Counted from the first letter of the stretch, positions 1-10,515 are shown. The stretch: DNA of 64,000 bases from JALORV01 sp963769745 (GCA_963769745.1 CAVYNB010000015.1:1-64000), one strand, 5' to 3'. Notes: a model not told the origin generated them from the letters alone. Program-made: numbers and translations.

Positions 1-2954
1 GCTCCCGCATCCCGCCCAACCCGAAATGTCCTTCCGGCCCCTCCCCACGCAACACTTCCGGGTCGATACCCTTGCCGTCGTCGCGCACCCGCACCCGAAG
101 CTGCCGCTGGTCGTAGCGCAACTCCACTTCAATCCGCTTCGCACCGGCGTGGCGGAAGGCGTTGCGCAGCGCCTCGCCGGCGATTCGGAACACCTCGTCG
201 CGCACGATCGGATGCAGAGCGCGCGACGTGCCCTCCACTTCGAAATGCAGCGATGAAGCGTTGCCGTTCTCGTTCGCGAGGTCTTCGGCTAGCGCCCGCA
301 GCGAGTCGACGAGGTCGTTCGTTTCTGTGGCCGAGGTCCGCAGTCCTTGCACCGCGTCGCGACCCTCCGTGATCGCCTCGGCCGCTTGGTCAATGGCGCT
401 CGCGAGGACCTGCTTCGCTTCGGCGGGACGATCCGGCAGAAGGTTGGACGCGGTCTGGAACCGCAGCAGCAGCCCATGGAAGCTCTGCAGCAGCGTGTCG
501 TGCAGGTCGCGTGCAATGCGCGTCCGCTCGGCGACACGCGTTTCCAAAGTCATCTCGAACCGGCGCTGCAGCCAGCGGATGCGCAACCGGTAAGCCACCC
601 AGGCGAGCGCCAGCAACAGCAACGGCGCATAGCGCGCGAAACCACGAGGTCTGGTAATACGCCGGCAAGATGGTGAATTGCGTAGTCGCCGTCTTGCCCG
701 ACCAGATGCCGTTGGCATCGCTCGCGTCGATTTCAAAGCGATAGGCGCCGGGAGGAAGGCTGCGATAACTGACCGAGGTTAGCGTGCCGGCATCACGCCA
801 GTTGTCATCGACACCTTGCAGTCGGTAGCGGAAGCGGATCGAGTCCGGGTGCAGCAGGCTGACGGCGGCGTAGCCGATCTGGACGTTGGAAGTGCCTGCG
901 GGAAACCGCAGCGGCTGGTCCAGTTCATGGCGCTCGCTATCGGCCGATACCGACTGGATCGAAACCGGTGGCGCCGGCAACCTTGCGGAACGGCGCTTTG
1001 GATCGAGCCAGACGACGCCGCTGCCTACGCTGAACCATAGCCGCCCATCGGCGCCTTCGATCGCCGTAGGCATCCGCCGCACCTGCGACGGCAAACCCGG
1101 CAAGCCAGAGCGGCGGTCGAAGCGCTCGCTGCTGACGCGATACGAAGGGTCATTGATCGCCTGCGCAATTTCTGCGCGGCCGATGTGCACGATGCCGCTG
1201 AGGCCGTTGAGCCACAGGTCGCCATCGGGCGTTTCCACGATGCCGGAAATGCCGCGCAGCGCCTCCGGGTCCAGGCCCTGAATGGTATGGAAACGCCCTT
1301 GGTCGTACTGTTGCAGACCGAATTCGCCGCCGATCCAGATGGCCGAGCCGCGGCCATGGATGGCCGTAACGTTGCCGACCTGGACTCCCTCCTTCGCCCC
1401 GAAGTGCGTTTCCGTCTCGCCGTCGATGACCGCCAATTGCCCCTTGGTGCAGCCGAGCCAGATGCGGTTCGCGCGGTCGGTGAATGTCAACAGCACACCG
1501 GAGCCTGGACACAACTTGCGAGCCTCTTCGGGGGGCAGGTGGGGGCTCGGCCGATATCGCGTCCACGTGCCGCCTTTGAGCCGGTATAGACCTAACCCGC
1601 CGACGGATACCCAGTAGCCGCCCGATCCGTCGTGCGTCATGGACACGAGGAACCGGGCCGATGCAGCCCACTCGGGAGGCAGGTCGACACGCGAGAAACG
1701 ATCGCCGACGAGATGCCAGAGCCCGCCCTCGCCCGCGAACCAGTTCGTGCCGTCCGGTGCGCGGTACGCGAAACTCGACACCCCGGGGAGGGAACGCTCC
1801 GACTCGACCTTGCCGTCGCGGACCTGGTAGAGAGCGGACTTTCCTCGACCGTCCGCAGCGGTGATCCACATCGCGCCGCCTTCGCCGGGCGCGACCATGA
1901 ACAACGACAGGTCCGACGGGGGAACGTCCTGTCGCACCAGCGGGCTGTAGGAAAGGCGATGTATCCCCGAGGCGTCTCCCATCCAGAGGCTTCCTTCGCG
2001 ATCGACGAGCGTCGCGCCGTGGTTCGCGTCGACCTTGAAGACCTCGGAGTTGTCGGGCGCGGCCCGTTCGATCACGTCGGGAAGCGGATCGCCACTGGGG
2101 TGGCGAAGGACCCACTCGTCAAAGGAAAACACCCAGACACCATCGGCGCGATCGAGGACCTGATGCGACCGCCTCCTGAGGATCGGATGGCGGGGCGGCG
2201 GGCTTTCCCCCGCGATCAACGAGCCGCCTGCGGGTGCGCGTGCATCGCGGCTTGTCACCACCTTGTGATCGGCATCCCAGGTGAAGCCCCTGACGAAAAG
2301 CTCTCCGCCCGCTCTCCGGAACTCGCGTTCTCCCGCGGGCAACACGTGAAGCTCCGTGGGAGCCTCTGGGCTGCGCCGACCCGACAGGACCCAGAGGTTG
2401 CCCTCACGATCGAACCCCAGGTGCGCGACCTGCTGTGCGGGGAAATTCCATTGCTCGCCGACGTTGTGCCATGACGAGCCATCGAAGCGCCATAGCCCAG
2501 TCTTTCCTGGCCGACTTTCGCTGCTACCGGCCCAGACGACGCCCTGCTCGTCGCGGGCAAATCCGGTCACGGTGCCCGTTGTATCGACGAAATTCCGCAC
2601 GCGCCCGTTCTTTATGAGAGTGAAACCTCCGAACCAGTAGCCGACCCACAGGCTATCATCTGCTGCGCTCAACGCGGCGACAAAGGTCGACTGCAGTGGC
2701 TCACCGGATGCCGCGCGAAACAGCTCGAAGCGCGTCCCGTCGAAGCGAAACAGACCGGCCGAGGCGCCTACCCATAGGTAACCATCAGCGGTTTGCGCGA
2801 GCGCGGTAGGAGATTCAGGCGCGCCGTCCTTGAACGCCCACAGTTCCTGAACGATCCGCTGGCTTCCCGACGGTACGGCTTGCGCTATCGCCCAATGCGG
2901 GCTGAAGGCAGCGATCACGACCACAACCAGCGATCGCAGAAAGATCGTCGGCAC
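1..2954 (-). CDS. Two-component propeller sensor histidine kinase (partial, one frameshift)
   Basis: This is a membrane sensor kinase running off the left edge. It starts with a signal peptide (cleavage near AIAQA) and continues into a long beta-propeller sensor region with repeated blades such as DGYLWVGASAGL. A Y_Y_Y-type Ig domain (around residues 690-760, DNWRDAG...GAYRF) and one membrane segment follow. The kinase part is in another frame: the DHp motif RIARDLHDTLLQ marks the phospho-accepting His of the HisKA_3 class, and the ATPase motif GHFGLGGMRE is read at about positions 29-58. The break lies near 621-626, where one extra base splits FRALCA from LLLLALAWVAYRL. Kinases of this class usually pair with a LuxR-type response regulator, which would lie outside the window. 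The ligand cannot be told from sequence. Confidence 0.85.
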
Positions 2955-3423
2955 GTTGGCTTGGCGCTATTTAGAGCGAGCCGAACGAACTCTTCGACAA
3001 TCCATTGTCGCGTCTTCGAACAAGAGCAGTGCCTTAAACCTGCTGCGTCACCATCCGTTTGAAAGACGAGTCAGAAGCCGTTTGAAGCTAACGCGGCAAC
3101 GGAGCGCCTGCCGCATCCGCCGCGCCGAGTGCTGAACTGACACTACACGTTGTCCCCGCGGCGTTGCTGTGGGCAATGTAGCACTCTGATTCAAACGTCG
3201 CTGTGCGTGCCCCCGGCACTCTCAAGTGAAGAGTTGAGTCCGGAAAGTGTTCGCTATGCGGTGCGCTTCGAACGTCTCAAGTGTTCGCTCCAGGGCGAGT
3301 CGGCTCGAAGGACGTGGAGTCCTGAAATGACCGGTGGACGTTTGCACTGTCCACGCTCTGTACGACCTCATTGCCGTGATTACGATTTCAATGAACCGTC
3401 ACGACAACAGTAACCAGAAACAT
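2955..3423. other. Intergenic stretch without a convincing gene
   Basis: These 469 bases lie between the 3' end of the Bug gene and the start of the propeller kinase, both on the minus strand. The short open frames here have no ribosome-binding site and no recognisable motif. An imperfect inverted repeat (GTGGAC...GTCCAC, 3332-3352) has no T-tract. The kinase promoter should be here, but I could not pick a clear -35/-10 pair. Confidence 0.5.
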
Positions 3424-4398
3424 CTATTCCGGCTCGATTCCCGCTGCCTTGACTACCTTGCCCCACTTGACCGTATCCGCTGCCTGGAACTTGCCGAGTT
3501 CTTCGCTCGTCGTGCTCCACGCTTCCACGCCGCTCGACTCGTAGAACGAACGAGCCGTTGCACTATTTGTGGCAGCGACGATCAGTTCGTTCAGGCGGCT
3601 CACGACGGCGGGCGGCGTTCCGGCGGGCACGTACGCGGCGAACCAGAAGCCCATCTCGTAACCCTTGACGCCGGCCTCGTCAATGGTCGGCACGTCGGGC
3701 AGCAGCGCCATCCGTTTCGCGGTAGACACGCCGAGCGCGCGCAGCTTGCCGGCCTTGACCTGTGGCGCGCCGGTCGCGGTATCGGTGATCATGAAGTCGA
3801 TCTGTCCGCCGAGCACGTCAGTCAGGGCCATCGGGTTGCTCTTGTACGGAACATGCAGGATGTCGACGCCGGCGAGCTGCTTCAGCATCTCGCCCGCCAC
3901 GCGGCTCGACGAACTGCCGCTGCCGAAAGTCAGCTTGCCGGGATTCTTCTTCGCGAACGCGATGAGGTCGGCGACCGTCTTGTACGGCGCGTCCGGACGG
4001 ACGACCAGCACCTGTCCGCCCTTGCCGAGCCCGGTGACCGGCACGAAGTCCTTCACCGGGTCGTAGGTCAGTTTCTTGTACAGGTGCGGGTTGGCCGATT
4101 GCGTCGTGTTCGTGGTGATCAGCACCGTGTAGCCGTCGGGTGCGGAGCGCGCGGCCGCACTCGCCGCGATCTGGCCCCCACCGCCGGCCTTGTTGTCGAC
4201 CACCACCGGCTGCTTTGTCTGCTCCGTGACCGATTGCCCGATTGCGCGCGCGAGCTGATCGGTCGCGCTGCCCGCCGCGAATGGCACGATGAACGTCAGG
4301 TTCTTTGACGGGAAGCCCGCGCCCTGAGCGAGCGCGACCGATGTGGCCGAGGCCAGGACAGCCGCGAGCAGGGCGCGGCGGAAGTTGTTGATTGTCAT
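3424..4398 (-). CDS. Bug/TctC-family tripartite tricarboxylate receptor protein
   Basis: This is a 324-residue periplasmic solute-binding protein. It has an N-terminal signal peptide (cleavage after SVALAQG), the typical opening FPSKNLTFIVPFAAG, the family landmarks GGGGQIAASAAARSAPDGYT and VPYKSNPMALTDVLGGQIDFM, and the usual family length. Bug proteins bind small carboxylates or amides for tripartite transporters, and most genomes of this group carry many without dedicated membrane subunits. None are adjacent here. The ATG at 4398 has GGAG upstream and overlaps the stop of the preceding AtuA C-terminal-domain gene (ATGA), so it is the third gene of an operon with it and atuA. The ligand is probably related to the AtuA pathway substrate (inference). 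Confidence 0.93.
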   Translation of the reverse strand: MTINNFRRALLAAVLASATSVALAQGAGFPSKNLTFIVPFAAGSATDQLARAIGQSVTEQTKQPVVVDNKAGGGGQIAASAAARSAPDGYTVLITTNTTQSANPHLYKKLTYDPVKDFVPVTGLGKGGQVLVVRPDAPYKTVADLIAFAKKNPGKLTFGSGSSSSRVAGEMLKQLAGVDILHVPYKSNPMALTDVLGGQIDFMITDTATGAPQVKAGKLRALGVSTAKRMALLPDVPTIDEAGVKGYEMGFWFAAYVPAGTPPAVVSRLNELIVAATNSATARSFYESSGVEAWSTTSEELGKFQAADTVKWGKVVKAAGIEPE

Positions 4399-4781
4399 CG
4401 TGTGGTCTCCATGGATGTTGTTGAAGCATCGGGTCCCCGCAGCAGCGGGGCCAATTCGGTCGGAACCTGTACGCGCAGGTCGAGAAGCAGGAAGGAAAGC
4501 GACTTGCCGTGGCTGTCGAGGTTGAGCGAGTCGTTGACGCCGCCGTCGAGCACGTCGTCGATCACAAAGTTCATCGCGGCGAGCTTCGGCAGAAGGTAGC
4601 GCGTCACCGCTGTGGGACGACGGAACGCGAACAGGTGCAACACGGCGGCTTCGTCGACCTGGTCGACGAGCAGCGGGTAGAACGCCGGCTCCCACGCGAT
4701 CACGTTGATGTTTGAGCGGTTGCCCTTGTCGCCGCTGCGACCGTGGGCGATGCGCCAGAGGGGGACCGTCAGGATCGCCAT
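4395..4781 (-). CDS. AtuA C-terminal domain protein (separate small subunit)
   Basis: This 128-residue protein matches the small domain normally found at the end of AtuA-type (acyclic terpene utilisation) proteins. The signature AHGRSGDKGNRSNINVIAW lies at residues 12-30. In some relatives this domain is fused to the large AtuA domain; here it is a free protein starting one base after the large-subunit stop (TGA-g-ATG), so the two are translationally coupled. It overlaps the Bug gene by four bases. Its biochemical role is not established. The neighbourhood suggests the two AtuA parts act together in catabolism of an unknown acid. Confidence 0.85.
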   Translation of the reverse strand: MAILTVPLWRIAHGRSGDKGNRSNINVIAWEPAFYPLLVDQVDEAAVLHLFAFRRPTAVTRYLLPKLAAMNFVIDDVLDGGVNDSLNLDSHGKSLSFLLLDLRVQVPTELAPLLRGPDASTTSMETTR

Positions 4782-4782
4782 C

Positions 4783-6128
4783 TCAGGTCAGCAACTCGAA
4801 GCGGGTCGGCACGAGTTCGCGCGGCAACAAGCACGAGCGGGTGCCCAGCGTCGGCCGCAGGCTCGTGCGAACGCCGCCACCGCCGGCCGGACCGCAGCAG
4901 TAGAGGGCTAGCACTTCGCGTTCGAGCCGCTGCGCATCGTCACGGTCGTTGTGGCGCAGGGCGACCCGCAGCCGCACGTCGCCGGTGGCGCGAGCGCTGG
5001 TGGCAGAAAGCAGGTGGCCGTCGTCGTCACCGAACACGCTGCAGCTGCCGATCAAGTCGATGCGCAGCCGGCCCACATCGGCCATCCGTTCGCGGATCGT
5101 GTCGGCAGCCAGGCGCGCACGCGCATCGGCGCGCGGACCCGCGTAGGAAATCTCGCCTTCCGCCTGCCACCCGCTTTCGAAGCAGACGTTGACTTTCAGC
5201 GCATCGGGCCGCTCGGTGACCGCGCACGCCGATGAGCAGCACGCGGTCCGCTGACAGTTCCTCGACTTGCGCATCGCCGATGTCGGCGACGACGTCGGGT
5301 GTCAGGTACGCGCAAGGATCGTGAATCTCGTACAGCAACTGCTCCTTGACCGTGTGCGCATCGACACGGCCGCCACTACCGGCCGGCTTGGTGATGATCG
5401 CCGTGCCGTCGTCGGCGATCTCCGCGATCGGATAGCCCAGCCGTGCCATGCCCGGAACATCCTTGAGCCCCGGGTCCGCGTAATAACCGCCGCTGACCTG
5501 CGCGCCGCACTCGAGGAGGTGGCCGACCATCGTGGCGCGACCCAGCCGATCCCAGTCGTCGGCGCGCCAGCCGAAGTGCGCCATCGCGGGTCCGACCGTG
5601 AGCGACGGATCGGCCAGCCGACCGCCGACCACGATCTGCGCGCCCGCCGCCAGCGCCTGCGCGACCGCCTCCGCGCCGATGTAGGCGTTGGCGCTCACGA
5701 TGCTGCGCTCCTCGAGCGACGATGGAAGCGCTGCTTTGAGCGCCGCCCGGTGTCGCAGGTCCCGACACATCGTCGCCGTGGATCACCGCAATGACGGGGG
5801 GCGGCAGGCCGAGTTCCAGGGCGAGGGCACGGATGCGCCGCGCGGCCCCGGTCGGATTGGCCGCTCCGAAGTTGCTGACGATGCGGATGCCGTGCCGCAG
5901 GCAACGCGCCAGTACGGGTCGCAGCATGTCGACGAGCAGTGGTTCGTAACCGCCGTCGGGGTCCTTCCGCCGCGCGAGCTGCGCGAGCGCGAGAGTGCGC
6001 TCGGCGAGCGTCTCGAAGATCAGAAACGACGGCCCGCCCGCCGCGACGAGCGCGTCGACCACGCCGATCGCCGCATCGGTGCGGTCGCCGGAGAAGCCGG
6101 CCGCGCATCCGATCCTGAGGACTTCCAT
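4783..6128 (-). CDS. atuA: AtuA-family large protein (DUF1446), two frameshifts
   Basis: The gene encodes about 447 residues once two single-base insertions are allowed for. The first break is near 5760-5770, after AVIHGDDV. The second is near 5217-5220, where GVRG should run on into TERPDALKVNVCF. Family landmarks are the start EVLRIGCAAGFSGDRTDAA, the SNFGAANP motif, EERSIVSANAYIGAE, GGRLADPSL, and TKPAGSGGRVDAHTVKEQLLYE. AtuA proteins were named from acyclic terpene degradation in pseudomonads, but many distant members sit in other catabolic operons, so terpene use should not be assumed. It is the first gene of the atuA-AtuA C-domain-Bug operon and is divergent from a LysR gene. Confidence 0.82.
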
Positions 6129-6191
6129 TCGGCCAATCTAGGCCGATGGCGTTGATCTGTGAAATTCAAAGTTGAGATACATTGATCGGAT
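6129..6191. promoter_or_regulatory. Divergent atuA/lysR intergenic region with LysR-type operator candidate
   Basis: These 63 bases must hold both divergent promoters. They contain the imperfect palindrome TTGA-N10-TCAA at 6152-6169 (TTGATCTGTGAAATTCAA). Its span is close to the T-N11-A architecture of LysR-family sites, and a second partial TTGA...GATC lies just downstream. A LysR regulator binding between itself and its divergent target operon is the standard arrangement. The exact operator is inferred. Confidence 0.4.
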
Positions 6192-7091
6192 ATGCAGATC
6201 AATATCTCCACCCGTGCGCTGCGCGCCTTCATTTCCCTCGTCGAGCAGAAGAGCTTTACGCGCGCGGCCGCCTCAAACCACCTGTCGCAACCCGCCTTCT
6301 CCGCGCTGATCCGCGCGCTCGAAGAGGAGGTCGGGGCGCGTCTCTTCGAACGGACGACACGCAGCGTCGAACTCACCGCCGAGGGTGAAGTGTTCGTCGA
6401 CCCGGTGCGGCGCCTGCTGCACGACGCCGAGGCGGCAATGACGGACCTCAGCGATCACGTGGCCCGGCGGCGCGGACGCGTGGCGATTGCGGTGCTGCCG
6501 TCGCTGGCTGCCGGCTGGCTGCCGCCGCTGCTCGCCCGGTTCCATCGCGAGCATCCGGGCATCGAGCTCGACGTGGCCGACGCGCTGTCGGACGAGTGCA
6601 CATCGCGGGTGCGCCTGGGCCGCGCCGACTTCGCGCTCGCGGCGACCAAGGTCGAGGCCGCCGAACTGCGCACCGAGCGCTTCTGCACCGACCGGTTCCA
6701 TCTCGTTTGCCGCAGGGACCACCCACTGGCGCGCCGCCGCGGCCCGGTGACCCTGAACGACTTGCTGCCTCATCCGATCGTCCAGCTCGCTCGCTCGAGC
6801 AGCGTGCGGCAATACATCGAGTCCACGATCTACCCGCGTCAGCTGCGCACAGTCCTCGAACTCGAACAGCTCAGCAGCGTGGCGGGCATGGTGCGCGCGG
6901 GACTCGGGGTCACCGTTGTGCCGGCGCTGACACTGTTCCACTTTGCCCACCCGGACCTGGTCTCACGGCCAGTGCGGGCGGCGGGATTGACGCGGGAGGT
7001 CTTCCTCGTGCGGCGGAGCGATCGAGGCCTGTCGCTCGCGGCACAGGCCCTCTGCGATCTGCTGATGAAGAACCGGCCGGTTCGGTCTTGA
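6192..7091 (+). CDS. LysR-family transcriptional regulator
   Basis: This is a 299-residue LysR regulator. The winged helix-turn-helix covers residues 1-60 (LRAFISLVEQKSFTRAAA, then QPAFSALIRALEEEVGARLFER), and the periplasmic-binding-protein-like effector domain runs from about residue 90 to the end, opening with GRVAIAVLPSLAAGWLP. It lies divergent to the atuA operon with a 63-bp gap, so it most likely controls that operon in response to a pathway intermediate (inference from arrangement). It is complete and uninterrupted. Confidence 0.93.
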   Translation: MQINISTRALRAFISLVEQKSFTRAAASNHLSQPAFSALIRALEEEVGARLFERTTRSVELTAEGEVFVDPVRRLLHDAEAAMTDLSDHVARRRGRVAIAVLPSLAAGWLPPLLARFHREHPGIELDVADALSDECTSRVRLGRADFALAATKVEAAELRTERFCTDRFHLVCRRDHPLARRRGPVTLNDLLPHPIVQLARSSSVRQYIESTIYPRQLRTVLELEQLSSVAGMVRAGLGVTVVPALTLFHFAHPDLVSRPVRAAGLTREVFLVRRSDRGLSLAAQALCDLLMKNRPVRS

Positions 7092-7258
7092 ATCGATCGC
7101 TGTGCGGCAAGCCCTCGCCGAGCCGACGCTTCCGCATCGGCTCCTCGCTGATGAAGAGCCATCCTTCCAGAATTCATTGGTCCGAAGAAACCGGGCAGGT
7201 CACCGGCAGTCTTGCCGTCGGTTGTGTCGCATCGGTGGCCCCGCCGCAGCGCCGGCGT

Positions 7259-8896
7259 TCAGTATCCCGCGGCCAGGCCGTCGCGGCGCGAGTCGCTCGC
7301 AGCGACGTAGCCGTCGACCGCCGGATCACCGAGGCGCCAGATGAACTGCCCGGAGCCGAAGTCCATATAGCTGTCGTTTGCGCTCATCAAATGGTGGCCT
7401 CTCCGCCGCAGCTCGTCGACGACGGCCGGCGGCATCGAGCCCTCGACCTCGACGTCGAGCCCGGTCATGACTTTCCAGCGAGGTGCATCGCAGGCGGCCT
7501 GCGGCTGCTGATTCCCGAGCAGCATGCGCACCAGCGTCTGCACGTGACCCTGCGGCTGCATGTTGCCGCCCATCACGCCGTAGCTCATCACGGGCTGGCC
7601 ATCCTTCATCACGAACGCCGGGATGATCGTGTGGAACGGCCGCTTGCCGGGAGCGACGACATTGGCGCTGGCCGGATCCATCGAGAAGCCAACACCTCGG
7701 TTCTGCAGCGAAATGCCATAGCCCGGCACCACGACGCCCGAGCCGAATCCCATGTAGTTCGACTGGATCAGCGAGACCATCATGCCGTTCGCATCGGCCG
7801 TCGTCAGGTAGATCGTGCCGCCACGAGGCGGCGTGCCGGCCTCGGCCACCTGCGCACGCTGCATGTCGATGCGCCGCGCGCGCGTCGCCAGGTAGCCGTC
7901 GTCGAGCAGGTCGGCCGCAGTGACGCGCATGCTGCGCGGATCGGTCACATAGGCGTAGGTGTCCGCAAAGGCGAGCTTCATCGCCTCGATCGCGACATGG
8001 TGCCAGTCGGCACTGTCGACTTTGAACTCCGCCAGCGGCGTGTGGCGCAGCAGGCCGAGGCACGACAGCGCCGCGAGCCCCTGGCCGTTCGGCGGGATCT
8101 CGTGCAGCTCGTGGCCATGAAAGTGCGTACTGATCGTGCCGACCCAGCCGTGCTGCTGCACGAACTCCCAGTAGGCGGCGAGATCTGCGGCGGTCAGCAC
8201 GCCATCCGACGCGCGCGCATGGCGTTCGATGGCATCGGCAATTTCACCGCGATAGAACGCCTCGGCACCGTGCTCCGCGAGCAGATTGAAGGTGCGCGCT
8301 GCGCCGGTCAGCGTGAAGTGCTCGCCGATGGCCGGTGCGCGTCCGCGCGGCATGAAGTGTTGCGCGTAGCCGGGGCCGTCCTTCAGCAGCGGCGCGGCGC
8401 GCTGCCACTTGTCGTGCACGATGGCCGAGACGGCGAAACCGCGCTCGGCATACTCGATCGCCGGTGCCATGACGTCGGCGAAACTCAGCTTGCCAAGTCG
8501 GCGATGCAGCAGCCCCCAGCCGGCTACCGCACCGGGCACGGTGACCGTGTCCCAGCCTCGCATCGGCCGGTTCTGCGCGACGTTGTCGCCGTACTTGCGG
8601 CGAAAGTAATCGAGCGACCAGGCGGCGGGCGCAGTGCCGCTGGAGTTCAGTCCCAGCAGTTCGCGCGATGTCGGATCCCAGACGATCGCGAAGTTGTCCG
8701 CGCCCAGGCCGTTGCTGCAGGGCTCCGTCATCGTGATGACGGCAGCAGCGGCGATGGCCGCGTCGACCGCATTGCCGCCGGCCTGCATCACGCGCAGCCC
8801 GGCCTGCGCGGCCAGCGGCTGGCTGGTCGCGACCACGTTGCGCGCAAACACCGGAGTGCGGGTGGTCGGGTAGGGGTTGGTCCAGTCGAAGTGCAT
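7259..8896 (-). CDS. Gamma-glutamyltransferase family protein
   Basis: This is a 545-residue Ntn-hydrolase of the gamma-glutamyltransferase family. The large-subunit part includes AGGNAVDAAIAAAAV (residues 40-53) and a glycine-rich autoprocessing site at GG-T361, whose Thr is the expected nucleophile, followed by ADANGMMVSLIQSNYMGFGSG. The ending MGGNMQPQGHVQTL is typical of the YwrD-like branch. No signal peptide is visible, so unlike classical periplasmic GGT it may act in the cytosol. It lies 100 bp behind tctA, on the same strand, as the probable last gene of a tctCBA-ggt operon. This suggests that a gamma-glutamyl or related amide compound is imported and then hydrolysed (inference). Confidence 0.9.
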   Translation of the reverse strand: MHFDWTNPYPTTRTPVFARNVVATSQPLAAQAGLRVMQAGGNAVDAAIAAAAVITMTEPCSNGLGADNFAIVWDPTSRELLGLNSSGTAPAAWSLDYFRRKYGDNVAQNRPMRGWDTVTVPGAVAGWGLLHRRLGKLSFADVMAPAIEYAERGFAVSAIVHDKWQRAAPLLKDGPGYAQHFMPRGRAPAIGEHFTLTGAARTFNLLAEHGAEAFYRGEIADAIERHARASDGVLTAADLAAYWEFVQQHGWVGTISTHFHGHELHEIPPNGQGLAALSCLGLLRHTPLAEFKVDSADWHHVAIEAMKLAFADTYAYVTDPRSMRVTAADLLDDGYLATRARRIDMQRAQVAEAGTPPRGGTIYLTTADANGMMVSLIQSNYMGFGSGVVVPGYGISLQNRGVGFSMDPASANVVAPGKRPFHTIIPAFVMKDGQPVMSYGVMGGNMQPQGHVQTLVRMLLGNQQPQAACDAPRWKVMTGLDVEVEGSMPPAVVDELRRRGHHLMSANDSYMDFGSGQFIWRLGDPAVDGYVAASDSRRDGLAAGY

Positions 8897-8996
8897 GTCG
8901 TTTACGCCGTGTCGCGATCGGCCCGGCGCGTCAGCGCGCGTCCGTTCCTGCGACGTTGATGGTGATCGCGTAGTGCAGCGGTCCGGCTGATCGGCC

Positions 8997-10505
8997 TCAA
9001 TCGACCTCGTGAAATGCCTGTTCGCGGGTCTTGTTGATCTGCGGCAGCGCGACGATGACGACGAGCGCTGCCGCCATCAGCAGCAGCGTCAGCGACAGCG
9101 GGCGGGTAAAGAAGACCGTCGCGTCGCCGCGTGACAGCAGCATGGCGCGGCGCAGGTTTTCTTCCATCATCGGGCCGAGGATGAAGCCCAGGATCAGCGG
9201 CGCCGGTTCGCAGCGCAGCTTGTAGAACAGATACCCGACCACGCCGAAGGCCGCGGTCATCGTGACGTCGAACGAGTTGTTGTTGATCGAATAGACGCCG
9301 ATGCAGCAGAACACGAGTATCGCCGGATACAGGAAGCGATACGGCACCTTCAGCAGCTGCACCCAGATGCCGATCAGCGGCAGGTTGAGGATCACCAGCA
9401 TCAGGTTGCCGATCCACATCGAGGCAATCAGGCCCCAGAAGAGCGACGGATTGCTGGTCATCACCTGCGGGCCGGGCTGGATGTTGTGGATCGTCATCGC
9501 GCCGACCATCAGGGCCATCACCGCATTCGGCGGAATGCCGAGGGTCAGCATCGGGATGAACGAGGTCTGTGCGCCGGCATTGTTGGCCGACTCCGGCGCG
9601 GCGACGCCGCGGATGTTGCCCTGTCCGAACGGAATCGTCGGGTTGCGTGTGACCTTCTTCTCGACGGTGTAGGCGGCAAAGGCCGCAAGCAGTGCGCCGC
9701 CTCCCGGCAACACGCCCAGGATCGACCCGAGCGCAGTGCCGCGCAGCACCGCCGGCAGCGCCTCCTTGAACTCCGCCATGGTGGGAAGCAGTTTTCCAAC
9801 CTTGTCGGTGAAGACCTGGCGCTCGCCCTTGTGCTCGAGGTTGGCAATGATCTCGGCGAAGCCGAACACGCCCATGGCGACGGAAACGAAGCCGATGCCA
9901 TCGGACAGCTCCGGTATGTCGAAGTTGAAGCGCGCCACGCCCGAATTGACGTCGGTGCCGACGAGTCCGAGCAGGAGGCCCAGCAGGATCATCGCGATCG
10001 CCTTGACCAGCGAGCCCGAGGCCAGCACGACTGCGCCGATCAGGCCCAGCACCATCAGCGAGAAATATTCGGCCGGCCCGAACTTGAACGCCAGTTCGAC
10101 CATCGGGCCGGCCAGCGCGGCGAGGATCAGGGTGCCGACCGTGCCAGCGAAGAACGAGCCGAGAGCGGCGGTGGCCAGCGCCGCGCCGGCGCGGCCACGC
10201 CGCGCCATCTGATAGCCGTCGATGCAGGTGACGACCGACGAGGACTCGCCCGGCAGGTTGACCAGGATTGCGGTGGTCGAACCCCCGTACTGCGCGCCGT
10301 AATAGATGCCGGCCAGCATGATCAGAGCGGAGGTCGGCTCGAGTGAGTAGGTGATCGGCAGCAGCATCGCCAGCGTGGCGATCGGGCCGATGCCCGGCAG
10401 CACGCCGATCAGCGTGCCGATCAGCACGCCGGCGAAGGCGTACGCGAGATTGGCAAACGTCAGCGCGGTCGAAAAGCCGAGCGCGAGATTGCTGATCAGG
10501 TCCAT
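8997..10505 (-). CDS. tctA: Tripartite tricarboxylate transporter large membrane subunit TctA
   Basis: This is a 502-residue integral membrane protein with about 11-12 hydrophobic segments. Family motifs include GVLIGTLIGVLPGIGPIATLAMLLP near residue 30, GIYYGAQYGGSTTAILVNLPGE, and LGSILGVLPGGGALLAAFAAY, which belongs to the second repeat. TctA forms the main channel of the TctABC secondary transporter, which works with a periplasmic Bug receptor. It starts 10 bp after tctB ends, in the order tctC-tctB-tctA. Confidence 0.96.
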   Translation of the reverse strand: MDLISNLALGFSTALTFANLAYAFAGVLIGTLIGVLPGIGPIATLAMLLPITYSLEPTSALIMLAGIYYGAQYGGSTTAILVNLPGESSSVVTCIDGYQMARRGRAGAALATAALGSFFAGTVGTLILAALAGPMVELAFKFGPAEYFSLMVLGLIGAVVLASGSLVKAIAMILLGLLLGLVGTDVNSGVARFNFDIPELSDGIGFVSVAMGVFGFAEIIANLEHKGERQVFTDKVGKLLPTMAEFKEALPAVLRGTALGSILGVLPGGGALLAAFAAYTVEKKVTRNPTIPFGQGNIRGVAAPESANNAGAQTSFIPMLTLGIPPNAVMALMVGAMTIHNIQPGPQVMTSNPSLFWGLIASMWIGNLMLVILNLPLIGIWVQLLKVPYRFLYPAILVFCCIGVYSINNNSFDVTMTAAFGVVGYLFYKLRCEPAPLILGFILGPMMEENLRRAMLLSRGDATVFFTRPLSLTLLLMAAALVVIVALPQINKTREQAFHEVD

Positions 10506-10515
10506 GAGGCTCGCC

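Noticed and set aside
3332..3352. Terminator at GTGGAC...GTCCAC
   Set aside because: Short stem with a nine-base loop and no T-tract on either strand.
6596..8959. 787-codon open frame on the plus strand
   Set aside because: It lies opposite the gamma-glutamyltransferase gene and runs through the end of lysR. Its translation is Arg/Ala/His-rich without motifs. It is an antisense shadow of GC-rich coding DNA.
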